Translations under genes and position numbers: made by a program
Notes under the pieces: generated by a model
The model's database searches: none
Told to the model about the DNA's origin: nothing
The model's input: only the letters and a program-made list of their open reading frames with translations
From: Camellia lanceoleosa
Taxonomy: Eukaryota; Streptophyta; Magnoliopsida; Ericales; Theaceae
Direction: 5' to 3'
DNA: 64,000 nt
NCBI GenBank assembly: GCA_025200525.1
Contig: CM045758.1
Coordinates: forward strand, 192,856,463 to 192,920,462
Shown: in pieces, positions 1 through 12,091 of the stretch
Layout of the letters: each line of letters begins with the position of its first letter
Position numbering within the stretch: position 1 is the first letter of the stretch

Positions 1-124
1 TTATAGTCTCCTCGCTCAGAACGGCTAACAGGACACCTTGGTGATCTCTGCAAGGGGCGCTGCCTTGGACTTGCGGGAGGGTAGGGAGGATTTTTCTGTA
101 ACAAAAAAAAAAAAAAAAAAAAAA
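1..124 (+). other. 3' end of an A-tailed retroposon or transcript-derived sequence (partial)
   Basis: The first ~105 bases are GC-richer than anything in the following 10 kb and end in a run of about 22 A (about 103-124). This looks like the 3' end of a retroposed sequence (LINE, SINE or processed transcript) cut off by the window edge. No protein similarity is readable, so the family is unknown. It could also be the 3' end of a gene lying upstream. Confidence 0.35.
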
Positions 125-1268
125 TTGGTGAATTGAACAATAATGCAACAAAATCTTGTAATTTCACATTGGTGGAGCAAAATGTTAGGTGAATTATACT
201 TTTTAGCCTTGCATTGAATATTATTTTTTTATTTTTTATTTATAATAATAAAATTTTTATTACACTTTTAATCAAGTTACAATATGGTCATTCTATTAAT
301 CTGGTGTTAAATTTGTTAATGAAAATTGTCATGTGATTCTCATATCATGTATTTTTTTTTTTTTTTTTTTTTTTGCTGAAATGATTTCTTCCACATTCTT
401 CTTTATCTTCGGTTGGTGGTGGAGAGTTTAGAAAATATAATAGAGAGAGAAAATTAGTAAAAAAAAATTAAAAAAATAATAATAATAAAAAGAAAAAGAA
501 ATTACAATCAAACAGTTGTGTAATCACTTTTGACAACTAACAACATTTTTCGATTACACCATTCAAACACTAATGACATTAAACATAATCAATTCTGGAG
601 AATCAATTACATGTTGAAGTCTGAGTTGCTCTGAAGGGAGCCCTTATGAATGGACTAATTAGAGACCAAAATGCCACAGGCCTTATTATAAGTCACCCAT
701 TATGAGTTTTGGATCATTTTTTTTTTTTTTTTTGCCGTGGAATTTTGGACTAATTAGAGACTAATAATATTAATTATATTTTTATGTCATGTTATACTTA
801 TTATTTTATTTGTCAATATAATAATAGTGTCATGGGTATCATCACACTACTAACATATATTTTTAATATAGTGTTGATAATTAAATTGACACATCAAATA
901 ATAAGATAGAATATAAAAATAAATGTTCATCATAATATTACTTACTAGAAATCAAAATATTACACACCGAACATTGCCTAATGTTGGGGACAAAACAATG
1001 GAATTTTTGCTTTCAATAATGCAATATTTATATCACATTTTTAATATAATTTTATGTAACACAATTACAATTATTAATTAATAATTTATTAATTTTTAAT
1101 TAAAAAAAATAGGGAGTCAAAAAAATGTCGTGACCGTGAGGTACCTTCTCTCTCCGTGGGTCCCATGATGTAAGGAATTGAATAGGCCACGGGAGTTGAG
1201 ACGTCGCGGTTTCTCCAGCTTTCCTTATTTGACTTTATGCCTCCTTTGTCGGGGCCTCCAAATGCTAA
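125..1268. other. Gene-free AT-rich stretch
   Basis: Long A/T runs, including T tracts near 350-374 and 717-733, and no credible coding exon. The words ggactaattagagacca and ggactaattagagacta recur near 654 and 748, suggesting an old small repeat. Nothing else can be supported. Confidence 0.6.
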
Positions 1269-1479
1269 CGTCTGGTTTGGCAAGTGTTTTTTTCAGTCAA
1301 AAAATTAAAAAATTAAAAAATTAATAATTTATATTAAAAATTTAATAATTTTTTTTTTCTATTTTTTTACATCTTTTTATAAAAAATTAAAAAGTCATTT
1401 TAAATATATTATTTTTTTAGTTCATATTTTAGTTAAATAATTAAAAAATTACTAAATTAGTCTATTTCCAAACGAGACT
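1269..1479. mobile_element. Tourist-like MITE (PIF/Harbinger type), TSD TAA
   Basis: A 211-bp segment begins CGTCTGGTTTGGCA and ends TTCCAAACGAGACT; the ends are imperfect inverted repeats sharing the GTTTGG core. It is flanked on both sides by TAA (1266-1268 and 1480-1482). A 3-bp TAA/TTA duplication with a GTTTGG-containing terminal repeat is the signature of Tourist-like MITEs. The interior is non-coding and rich in aaaatt words. Related copies lie elsewhere in the window. Confidence 0.7.
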
Positions 1480-1889
1480 TAAATTTCAAGAGTAATGTTA
1501 CATATCTACATTTATAATTTATAAATTTATTCATAATAAATATAGTAAGAAGGTAAAATCTTATATTATATAATATATATATATATAATAAATATTATAT
1601 TATTGTGGATACAATTGTAAGATTTTTTTGTGAATCTTAAATATTTTTTATTTCTCAATTAGCTTACCAAATTTAAATACATTGTATTTTCAAAATGAAT
1701 ATTAATCTTATATATATATATATATATATACATATGTATATTTTCAAAATAAATATGAATTTTAATACTAGCCGTAGTTAAGGAATAAGATTTTGAATAA
1801 TGTAAGCACTTTGAGTATATTAATGTCATTATTAATAATATAGATAAATTATAAAATATCGGTAATATGTTTATTTGAAAATGTGGATA
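1480..1889. other. Gene-free AT-rich stretch with (TA)n microsatellites
   Basis: Contains TA-dinucleotide runs around 1566-1588 and 1711-1732. No coding or RNA signal was seen. Confidence 0.5.
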
Positions 1890-2918
1890 TATCAACGAAT
1901 ATACTAAAAATATAACAAATATTTTAAAGTAATGATATTCATAGGTGGGATTTTTCTCTCATAAATCTCAGAATTAGAAGTTGTAGTTTTTTTGGTCCTA
2001 TTCATAATTTATAATTTAATTAGTTTCATAGTTTTCAAAAGGATCAAAAAATCCTCTTTCAATTTATCTCCAAAAATTTGACAAATGGAATCTCAATTTA
2101 ATTTGTCATTTGATTTTTTATATATAATCAAAATCTATATTTTTGAAAAAAAAAAATTAACCGTAGTTAGATAATAATGTGAATCTCTTTGGTGTAAATT
2201 TTCTAAGAAATGTGATAACTATAAATGTGAATATTCATACTTTTAGTAAATAAATATTGTTAATTTTTAAAAAGTGTAAAAATTATTGTGAATATTCACA
2301 ATTTTCAAATATATATATATTTTTCTTATTTAATCACATTATTCTTATTCATAACAAGTGTGAATATTCACATATTTTATTCTGTAAAATTACAAAAATT
2401 TATCAACGAATATACTAAAAATATAACAAATATTTTAAAGTAATGATATTCATAGTTGGGATTTTTCTCTCATAAATCTCACAATTAGAAGTGGTATTTT
2501 TTTTGGTCCTATTCATAATTTATAATTTAATTAGTTTCATAGTTTTCAAAAGGATCAAAAAATCCTCTTTCAATTTATCTCCAAAAATTTGACAAATGGA
2601 ATCTCAATTTAATTTGTCATTTGATTTTTTATATATTATCAAAATCTATATTTTTGAAAAAAAAAAATTTTAACCATAGTTAGATAATAATGTGAATCTC
2701 TTTGGTGTAAATTTTCTAAGAAATGTGATAACTATAAATGTGAATATTCATACTTTTAGTAAATAAATATTGTTAATTTTTAAAAAGTGTAAAAATTATT
2801 GTGAATATTCACAATTTTCAAATATATATATATATTTTTCTTATGTAATCACATTATTCTTATTTATAACAAGTGTGAATATTCACATATTTTATTCTGT
2901 AAAATTACAAAAATTTAT
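1890..2918. repeat. 511-bp tandem duplication
   Basis: The word atcaacgaatatactaaaaa occurs at 1891 and again at 2402. Sequence between and after these points matches almost base for base through to acaaaaatttat, ending near 2403 and 2918. The two ~511-bp units differ by scattered substitutions and small indels, so the duplication is fairly recent. There is no coding content. A third, much more diverged and shorter version follows at about 3018-3150. Confidence 0.92.
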
Positions 2919-3017
2919 GAACTTTATAAAATATGTTTAAGACTTGATATGATACTGTGAAATTTAGGGGCATTTACACACAAGTTTCAATTTATGAACT
3001 TAGGTATTTTTGGGGAG

Positions 3018-3249
3018 TCCTATTCATAATTTATAATTTAAAAAGTTATCTTTTTCAAAAAGTCAAAAATCCTCTTTCAATTTACCAAAAAGTCAAATGG
3101 ATTCTCAATTTTCTCTACTTTTTGAAAAAAAACTTTTAACCATAATTAGATAATAAAGTCATCCCAAACATACAAGTTTTTTTTACCTACCTTTTTAGCC
3201 AATTAGCCAAAAAGTTACTAAATTAGCCTGTTCCCAAACGAGGCCTTAA
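3018..3249. repeat. Diverged partial third unit and MITE-like end
   Basis: tcctattcataatttataat, followed by a match to the aatcctctttcaattta stretch, repeats the core of the 511-bp units in shortened form. The right edge, at about 3234-3245, reads CCAAACGAGGCC followed by TTA, which is the terminal motif of the Tourist-like elements. The repeat units may therefore derive from, or be interrupted by, such a MITE. The left end is not identifiable. Confidence 0.45.
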
Positions 3250-3439
3250 GTCTTAACTAAAAAATTTTGGACCTTCAAGTCCCATTGAATTATTAATAGT
3301 CGAAATTGCTCTTCAAATAATGATTGTTTATCATTTATGATTATCTATAAAAGAATATGATGATTTGACATTTATTTTTTATATTCAAAACTTTAAAATA
3401 TCAACTTTCAAATTGAAAAAACTATATATAAAAAAAAAA

Positions 3440-6359
3440 GGATAAAAAGCACCAATAAATCTCAAATTTGAATGTGTTGAACCATTTAGTCCTACCTTTT
3501 ATTTTGTAGGCTGAAAAGTTCTATTTAACTATTAATTACGTAGAAACCCATGAAATTAGTGCGTGAGGGGTCAATGTGGTTTTTTTGGTGATATTGTAGT
3601 TACAAAAATGCCCCAAAACATACTATAGCATTTTTATGTTTTCCCTCCATCTCGAACAAAGCAGACGATCTAGAATAGAAACTTCTAGGTTTCTATCCCA
3701 ATGTTACCAATTGGATCCTCATCCTGTGTGATTTCATTGTCAAATTTAGCAATGCTAAACCACAAATATTCAATCCCAAAATAACATTGTACACCCTCCG
3801 CCTAGAAAATTGAAAACCCCCTTGTAGCACATTTACAGAGTCAATTCGGAGAGGGCATTGAGGCATCTTGACTTGTGATCGTCAGTGAGGACGTAATGTC
3901 GGCAAGTTAACACTAGTCGTGCGTCGGCATCGGTGTGGGTATCATTCTGCTATGGCAATAGGTATGGATATCTCTGATGTTGTTTTGTGTATGTGTGGTT
4001 TAGAACAAAATCATGCTTGATGTTGGACATAAATGCTTATTTGTTTTTGTGAGGCATGAGCCATAACATGTGTTAACACATTTAAATTATGAGCATTGGA
4101 TGATGTTATTTTGTATCGAAATTGAATAGAACACTTTGATGCTTTTTGTTGGACAAATGTGTGAATCTGTGTCGATTGGTTGTAGAATTTGTAATGTTAA
4201 TGTGTTTGGGGTTGATGTTATTTTCGGTAGTGGTGGAGTAGTAAAGTATTTATGCTGTATGTTGGATGTGTGCGTTAATTTTGTTGTGGTTGGGTGTGAG
4301 TACGCAATTTTGGTGTTGGTGAGTGTTAATGATTTTATTTTTTTGTATGCTATATTGATGTTTTTTTTTTGGGTAGTTGTGTAGTGGTACGCATTTGTAT
4401 TAGATGTTACGAGCATTTGTTTGTTTGATTTAATTTTTAATTGTGAACGTGGTGTGAGTGTTGTCGCTTGGTAGTTGCGCTGTAGTGTTGTTGTTGTTGT
4501 TGTTGTTGGGTCTATGATTGTGTAGTGACCATGTAGGTAGAGGTATTGTGTTGGGCAACGTGTGGCGAGGTTTGTATTGTTGTTGTTTTTGTGGTTAACG
4601 TCATCTGTGGATGTTGATGTGCATGATAAGTCCATCAATTTTTATTATGACAACATATATCAAGGGGAAAAATTAGACCCACAATGCAATCTTGAATTCC
4701 TTACGTGACATTGAATTTGATATATCCAAGACACTCCTAGCAACGTCGACAATTCGAAAATTGTAAAAATCATGTCTTTTGGGTACCAACACATTTCAAC
4801 ACCCTTGAACGCAAATGATTTGCAACTCTTTATTTTCTATTTGTATGCCGATGTTGATGGGTAAATAAGCGTGACTAGTGTTGGATAATTTTAACTAACT
4901 AGCTTGTGGTTTCCTCACTTTCGTTGCACAATTTAACTGTGATAAAAACAATGGAAAATCTTATAATGCTTGGGAGTATGTACTACATATTTTAGTCATG
5001 CTGTATGTATTTTTTATTTATTTTTATTTTATTTTATTTTATTTTTTAACTAGTTTTGGAATGCACGCTATGACTTTGATTATATGTATATGTATAACAT
5101 TTGGGAGTATGTTAGGTAGTGGTGTTGGGGGGCATGTAATGTTCAGACAGTAAGTGGGAAAACCACCTAATGTCGAAAAAAGAATTATTGTTAAATCATT
5201 AATTTGGTACTGTTAATATTGTTGTAGGCAGTTCTAGCCGGTAGAGCTCGGGACGTGAAGCTGATGGGAGAACACCATGATTACGTTCGTCAGCTTAGAC
5301 TTCAACGTGATTGGCCATGAAAAGGCAAGCACCACTGTCTTTCAAAAGACGAAAACAGCAGCAAGAAATGTTAAAAAAAACATGTTGTCAACTGCTCGAA
5401 GCTAATTTACCGTTCGAATATTTGATGAAACAACACCATGAACCAATTGTGCAAATGTGAATGTTTGATAAAGACGAAACACCATACTTGCACACACACA
5501 CACACCAAAAAAAAAAAAAAGAATACAAACAAACAAACAAAACAACATTACATGTGCAAATTAATGGACACAGAAATGTAAAGGTTTAGCCAATGTGAAC
5601 ACAATCTTCTGAATGTCACCTACGCATTACACAGTTACAACATCACCATGTCACAATACGAAATTGACAAAATGACAAACAGAAGCGTCAATACAACAGC
5701 ATACTAATACCAGACCCAAGTTGGCATAGCTTCATAATTCATTGTGGTATGTTAAAAATTGAAAGATAATCACGACTAAACGAATCAAAAGAAACATGAA
5801 CATCATGAAGGAAGATGTTACAAACCCATGACTACCGAAAAATCTTGTATACGTTCCAACCACAAAAACGAACAATAAATAACAAACCAAAAAAACAAAA
5901 ATGATACAGACCCCCATTATCCCCCACCACCCCCACACACACATAGAGGTTAGTGATTAGAGGGGAAAAAAAAAAATTTAGGCCAATGACCGCCCACTGG
6001 GGGTCCTGGAGATCCCAAGCATTTTGAAAATATATATATATATATATATGTATATACACCCTAAACACACCAAATTCACATTAGAAATAAAACATCAACT
6101 AGGAAAACATCAAAACTCCCAAAAAGAGCTACGTAATTCCCTCTTCCACAAAATGGTAATATTAAAACATACCTTACCCAAACACACTATGAAAAAATCT
6201 ATTTAAAATCACAAACAAGGGTAAACAAGTAAATTACAAACTCAATAATTCAAACAAATATAACATACCAAAAATAAAAAGGACTAAATAGTTGAACAAA
6301 AAACACCCAGGACTAGATGGAGCAACATTCTTTATATGAGATTTACGAATAATTTTTCC
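3440..6359. mobile_element. ~2.9-kb TIR element, Mutator-like, non-autonomous
   Basis: The left end (3440 onward) and the reverse complement of the right end (6359 backward) align over about 60 bp. Shared words include AAATCTCA, GAATGT and TAGTCCT in the same order and spacing. The flanks are runs of 8-9 A (3431-3439 and 6360-6367), compatible with a 9-bp target duplication but weak because they are homopolymers. No transposase motif is readable. The left half is markedly G+T-rich and the right half A+C-rich on the + strand. Near 5235-5320 a GC-richer stretch gives a ~30-codon open segment (RARDVKLMGEHHDY) with no recognised family. The Mutator assignment is tentative. Confidence 0.5.
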
Positions 6360-6493
6360 AAAAAAAATGTACCAAAAAAAAAATTAAAATGTTTTTTTTT
6401 TTGAAAAAATTAAAAAAAGCTGAATTATTTTTTTGTGCAAAACTAAAAATTTTTGTGCCTATAAAGGAGTATGATGATGGAACATTGATATGT

Positions 6494-6503
6494 TAAAAAA
6501 AAA

Positions 6504-6534
<31 letters not shown>

Positions 6535-6559
6535 CAAAACAAACAAACAAACAAACAAC
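6494..6559. repeat. (AAAAC)n/(AAAC)n microsatellite
   Basis: A poly-A run followed by repeated AAAAC and then AAAC units. Simple sequence, non-coding. Confidence 0.9.
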
Positions 6560-7453
6560 TTTAAAAATGAAAAAACTAATAATGTTCTCAGTTTTAAAAC
6601 TGGAAAAAAAATTGATAATGTTCTTAGTTTTATTATATAGTCGAATCAAGCCAATAAGTAGAATGGTAAAAACGCTTAATCTCATACTCTTTTTTTTTTA
6701 TCAGTTAGTGAAATAATTATGTGGAATATTACTATGTAAAATTGATAATGTTCTTAATTTCAAAAATTGAAAAAAATTGATAATATTATCAGTTTTACTA
6801 AATAGGACTTATTGATTCAAAAAATCTTAGATAGGACCATGGTTACCATACATTTATAAATAGGACTTTTAGGTAATTAACTCTAAAACTTATTTTATTT
6901 TACATTTTCAAATATATGAAATTTTACACTATATTAGAAATTTAAATTAAAAATTTTTTCAATTCAAAAACTGTGTGAAATTTCAAAAGTGAAAGTTTTC
7001 ATACTTTCAAATTAAAAAAAAAAAATTGTAAAGTTTTATATATATATATATTTTGCATAATTTTATATTCAATTGAGATTTTGTTTGATGGATCTTTTTA
7101 AACATATAAAATTATCAAAAATACATCAACAGTTATGGAATTGAAACATAAAAAAAATAATAGTTATTATTTCAATATGTTGACTATTTTTTTATTAGAT
7201 TTGTTCTTGCACATAAATAAGGGTACAAATGTATAAAATTTTGCTAAATTTTTTAAAAAATGAAAATAACTTATATAATGGGACTTTATTGATTAAGAAA
7301 AAAAAATGATGAGATCTAATGAAATAAAATTGCATGAAATAAGATTTATGAGTATAAATCCAGTCATAATTTATTTTATTTTTTTTAATCTTTTAGCTTT
7401 TTTATATATCTATATGTTTATTTTTCTTTTGTCTTTTGGATCAACAACTATTG
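6560..7453. other. Gene-free AT-rich stretch
   Basis: Repeated phrases such as aaaattgataatgttctta (near 6606 and 6739) point to decayed repeats. No exon or RNA gene can be supported. Confidence 0.5.
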
Positions 7454-7499
7454 CATGAGACACCCACTTTGACCTGTTTCTGGAGGTCAGTGTCTCATG
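7454..7499. other. Short two-part perfect inverted repeat (hairpin)
   Basis: CATGAGACAC (7454-7463) pairs perfectly with GTGTCTCATG (7490-7499). Inside it TGACCT (7470-7475) pairs with AGGTCA (7484-7489), leaving a 6-nt bulge on the left arm and an 8-nt loop. It is too short for a plant miRNA precursor. Its role is unknown. Confidence 0.6.
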
Positions 7500-7564
7500 A
7501 CTCGTAACTAGATAGCTGCACCATCTACATGCAAATCCCACAACCCCTTTTTTTTTCTCTTTTC

Positions 7565-7574
<10 letters not shown>

Positions 7575-7595
<21 letters not shown>

Positions 7596-7599
7596 GGGG
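7575..7599 (+). repeat. Uninterrupted run of 25 G
   Basis: A T tract is followed directly by 25 consecutive G and then gtgtgtaaaac. Long G homopolymers are rare in such AT-rich DNA and can form G-quadruplexes. The exact length may be an assembly artefact. Confidence 0.85.
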
Positions 7600-9708
7600 T
7601 GTGTAAAACAATCCCACTACCCTCACTCGTTTGTGTGACTGTAATAAACTAATAATATATAATCGTTTTTATTTAAGAAAAATGGTAAATAATTTGGTTA
7701 TAAAACCTTTATATTAATATTAGGAGAATAAATAAAAATAAATAAATAAATAAGTATCTATCTAGTATTAAAAGAACAAACAACATTTAATATATACTGA
7801 ACCTTCTAGATATTTTTTTTTTGAGTTATGTTAGGCATCCTAAATTTTTTACCAAATCTCTCACATGAATGTGAGATCTATACACATATAATTTGTGTAA
7901 ATTTCATACTCATATAAAAAATTTGATAAAAAATTTAATAATTCATTTAAGATTTATAACATTTTTCTTTTTTCTTGGGCACTTTGCAGCTAAGTGACTA
8001 ATCAGCTGAGCTAAAAGTCCACCATTTTACCGCAATTGGTGCATGAGCTGATCCAAATGGTTGAAAATGGGTCAAGTGTGAGTCACATATTATATGCAGT
8101 GATAGTGATTTTGCATCATGTGGTTTAGGTGTATTGAGAAATGAATCAATAATTCACATTTGTCTCCAAAATTAGGTATTGGCCAACCCGTAAAAAGGTG
8201 AGTTAGATTCCAAGCAGCCGAGGATTCAAAAGTCACCTGCTACATAGTAGAGTCACTTAATCATGTAGGTAAATCGCAAATTCGCATACAAGCAAAAATC
8301 TAACTCACATTTCTGATATTGGATACAATTCACTCAAGCCTGAAAGGTTCGCACAGCCTTTATTATTGAGGATCATTTTTAATATAAAATTCAATTAATT
8401 TATTTTAGTAAATAACTATATAGCTAGAGAAATTAAATATGTACCAACTATTTCATTGATATTCAATGTTACCGTTGGGAAAGGGCTACTATCTGCACTC
8501 TTTTAGGGTGCATATATTATGCACCTTATGCAAAAAGCTTAATTCACAAAATGTATAATTTTTATTACAAAAAATGTAACTTTTTTCTTCATAAAAAATA
8601 TAACATTTTGCTTCTCATAAATTATATCACAAAATTATAATTTTATACATAATTTTTAAGTGCACATCATAACTTTACCATTCATAACTTTTATCACAAA
8701 AAGTTCATAAATTTTTAAACAAAAATCAAAATTTTCTTACTATGTGCATTTGCACATTATAACATTTTTCTAGTGTGGGTTTGGAGATGCTATTTTTTAA
8801 AATTCATAATTTACTATTTTATTCTTGATGTCGATTAAAAAATTTAAAATTAAGAGTTGGACCAAGTAAATAAAAATAAAAAAAAATAAAAAAAATCATT
8901 CCATCAATCTACTTTCACCCAACATCACTAGTCCTAATGGCAAACAAACAAACATGTACACACAATATTCTCTCTCTTGGCATAGTTCTCTTTCTCTCAT
9001 TCATTATTAAAGAGAATATGTACACATATTCAACAATACGTCAAAATCATCGAAAGAATAATTTATAGACCAAGAATTTGCAATGTGCATGCTGTTTTAT
9101 AAGTATTTATTCATTAAATTAAGTGATTCTTTTAACTCAATTTTTGAGAGTGCCTTTTATTTGGCATATTATAATTTACTAAGACTGATTAATCAGTATA
9201 TTTAGCAACTCTTACTAAAAAATCTTTGAAAATGTTCAAAAAATTTCTTTATTTTCTTATATATATATATATTACTTTAAATTTTTTTAGCCTCTATCTC
9301 CTCGCTTGAAAAAGGATTTTAATAAATTTAAGCCAACTTTTTAATTAAAATATATATAAAAAAAAAGTCTAGTGAAAAATTGTGGCAAAAAATTGATGCA
9401 TTTGCAACCAACTAAAAAAAAAATATTTTTGCAATGTCTCTTTAAAAATGTTTGGAATTTTTGGTTTTTATCAATATACTAGAAGAGGATTTACTAAAAA
9501 ATTTAGTGTTTTTTATTTATTTATTAATATCTGGGATAAAAACAAAAAAGTACTAGCTTTAACAGTCCTCCCCAAATGAGTTTACAAATTCAATTTGGTA
9601 GGCAAGCTTCCGCATGACCATCACGAATAACTTAGGGTACAAAGGGTCAAATCTCACTAATTTAAGGGGAAGGATAACTACATTCCTTTTTTTCAAGCTT
9701 CTTATTGT
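7600..9708. other. Gene-free AT-rich stretch with decayed repeats
   Basis: No coding exon is visible. Around 7990-8020 the minus strand contains TTAGCTCAGCTGATTAG, resembling a tRNA A-box, but no B-box or tRNA fold follows. Between 8500 and 8780 short phrases such as ttataacattttt and tgcacatcataac recur, suggesting old MITE debris. Confidence 0.45.
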
Positions 9709-10354
9709 TAGGGGTAAGTATGGTCTAGATTGAATTAGATTGGGATAAAATTAGGATTAATTCGTTATTTACTGTTCTTAAAAAATTAAAATCAATCCAA
9801 TCCGTTTAAATCATGGAACCAATTCAAACCAATCCATTTAAATACAGATTGGATCGATTTAGGACCACGGATTCACATAATTAAATAACAAAAATATATA
9901 TATATATATATAACATTTTAATTTCATAAAAATATAAACATAGCGTTATATTAGTTCCACAATAGCAACATATTTTTCTATAATAACGACATACTGTTCT
10001 AAAATTTAAACAACCATAAGAAAACTGGTTTCACCATAAGTATTTAAACCATTACAAATTAAAACTAAAAACTAACAAACAAAACTAATAAAAGAAGATA
10101 TTATACGGTTTTAAGTTTGAGTTTAGATTTTATGTAGAATAGGAAAAGATACTATGGGGGAAGATATATAATAAAAATATAGACTATTTGCATACGGTCC
10201 AGATCGGTTCCAATCCGGAACCAATCCGTGAACTACGGATTTTTAATTCTTCAATCCGGAACTGAACCGCGGATTCAAAAAACCAATCCAAACCTATCGG
10301 ATTGGACTGGATTAGATCGGATTACGGATTTCACGGATTCCTTGCTCAGCCCTA
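9709..10354. mobile_element. Non-autonomous hAT-type element, TSD CTTATTGT
   Basis: The 646-bp element starts TAGGGGTAAGTATGG and ends TTGCTCAGCCCTA, which are inverted repeats of each other (TAGGGSTRAG). It is flanked by a perfect 8-bp duplication, CTTATTGT (9701-9708 and 10355-10362), the length made by hAT transposases. The interior carries many copies of words such as ggattgga, aatccgg and ccaatcc in both orientations, typical of hAT subterminal transposase-binding repeats. It has no ORF, so it depends on a transposase supplied elsewhere. Confidence 0.92.
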
Positions 10355-10383
10355 CTTATTGTATTATCTTATTTGAGGCATGT

Positions 10384-10995
10384 TAGGGCTGCAAATGAAT
10401 AAAGTCGTTTGTGAACAGATTCGAACTCGGCTCGGTAAGAGCTCGTTCGAACTCAGTTCGTTAATTTTTTTTTGCTTTCAAGCTCGAATTCGAGCTCGTT
10501 AAATTTTTAATAAACAAACCCAAACATTTTAAAGTTCGGCTCGTAAGCTCGGCTCGTCAACTGACTCGTTTAATATTTATTAGTTATATATTAAATAATA
10601 TAAAAATATGTATAAAAAATAAGAGAAATATGCTATTTATATATTTAAAAAATATTAATGTAAATAATAGTTAACTATAGATAGTACATTTATATAATAG
10701 TGGTAGTAGATATTATTATTTTAATAAAATATGGACTTTTTTTTAATATGTTTATATATATTGTATATATAATTGTATAATTAAAGTTTTAATTGTAATT
10801 TTAGTCTTATATGCATGTATGGATTTATAAATTTTTTGACTCGTTAAGGTTCATGAATAGGCTCGAGCTCGAGCCTCAGCCAACTCGGCTGAGCTCGGTG
10901 CGTTAAATTTTTATTTAGTTCGAGCTCGTTAAAATCTTAATAAACAAGCCCAAACATACTAAAGCTCGGCTCAGCTCGCCTCGTTTGCAACCCTA
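10384..10995. mobile_element. Non-autonomous hAT-type element, TSD AGGCATGT
   Basis: The 612-bp element starts TAGGGCTGCAAATGA and ends TCGTTTGCAACCCTA, with a 12-bp terminal inverted repeat carrying one mismatch. The flanking 8-bp duplication AGGCATGT is perfect (10376-10383 and 10996-11003). The interior is packed near both ends with GCTCG, GAGCTCG and CTCGGCTC motifs, the subterminal-repeat style of hAT elements. It sits 29 bp beyond the end of the previous hAT element and belongs to a different family. Confidence 0.92.
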
Positions 10996-11014
10996 AGGCA
11001 TGTTGACACCAAAG

Positions 11015-11017
<3 letters not shown>

Positions 11018-11048
<31 letters not shown>
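11018..11048 (+). repeat. Poly-A tract
   Basis: Roughly 30 consecutive A, ending aaaggaaaagaag. No retroposon body is recognisable to its left, because the sequence there is the end of the hAT-type element. Confidence 0.7.
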
Positions 11049-11050
<2 letters not shown>

Positions 11051-11462
11051 AAAAGAAGATTTTGGATTGCAAGGTATTGTTTGGGCTAGTGAGACTCATC
11101 ACAAATCCCGTTTTAATGATCTGAATTGTTCATTTTGTAAGATATTTCATGTATTTTATCTATAAAAAAAAATTAGGTCAATCTAACTGCAACCTACTCA
11201 ATTTATTGCATTTGTTATATGATTTCTTTTTTAAAACACAATCATAGTCTATTTTTGTTTTTGTGAAAAACACAGAAAATTAAACAAGTTATAATTATCA
11301 AATAAATCTAATTTTTTTTTGTAAAGTATCTAACAAAACAAACAATTAAGATCATCAAAACGAGACTCGTAATGGATCCACAGATCTAAACAACGCCCTC
11401 TCGTCCAAAATCTAAACTGGAGGTATGAAAAACTAACATGGTACTATAACAAGTAAATATTA

Positions 11463-12091
11463 GGGTTAATTACACTAATAGTCCATATAGTTTGGAACTT
11501 GTGTTACTTTGGTCCATGACTTTTCAATTGTAACACATTTGATTCTGAATTTTGAATCTTGTTCCAAATAAGGACAATTGAAAATATTATTAGATTTTTC
11601 AAGGGTAAAATCGTCAATTTGATAAAATATAAACTAATTTGACAAAAACAAATGTCAAAAAAATATTTTTAAATTTTTTAAAATTATTTTTATCCACCAA
11701 TGATAAAATTATGTAAAATTAATAAAAATTACATGATTAATTTTTAAAAATTAATTTTACATGATCATCATCCAAACACATAATAAAAATTAATTTGGTA
11801 AAAAAAAAAGTCTAAAAGATTAACAATTTTACATAATTTTAGTTTTAGTAGGTAGAAATAATTTTTAAAAATTCAAAAAATTCAAAAATATTTGTTTGAC
11901 ATTTATTTTTGTCAAATTAGTTTATATTTTATTAAATTGACAATTTTACCCTTGAAAAATCTAATTATATATTCAATTGTCCTTATTTGGAACAACATTC
12001 AAAATTCATGATCAAATGTGTCACAATTGAAAAGACAGGGACCAAAGTGACATAAGTCCCAAACTATAGGGACTATTTGTGTAATTTGCCC
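11463..12091. mobile_element. Mutator-like foldback element (long TIRs), TSD TAAATATTA
   Basis: The 629-bp element starts GGGTTAATTACACTAATAG and ends in the reverse complement of GGGCAAATTACACAAATAG. The two arms remain similar for well over 150 bp, so almost the whole element can fold back on itself. A perfect 9-bp duplication TAAATATTA flanks it (11454-11462 and 12092-12100). Long TIRs plus a 9-bp duplication are characteristic of Mutator-like elements. There is no transposase ORF. A decayed relative with its own 9-bp duplication lies at 22757-23815. Confidence 0.92.

Noticed and set aside
4087..4638. 183-codon Thr/Asn-rich minus-strand open frame and the overlapping 82-codon + strand frame
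   Set aside because: Low-complexity composition arising from the GT-rich half of the TIR element; no domain, no splice context.
7985..8030. Possible tRNA-derived SINE on the minus strand (TTAGCTCAGCTGATTAG)
   Set aside because: A-box-like sequence only; no B-box, no tRNA fold and no A-tail.
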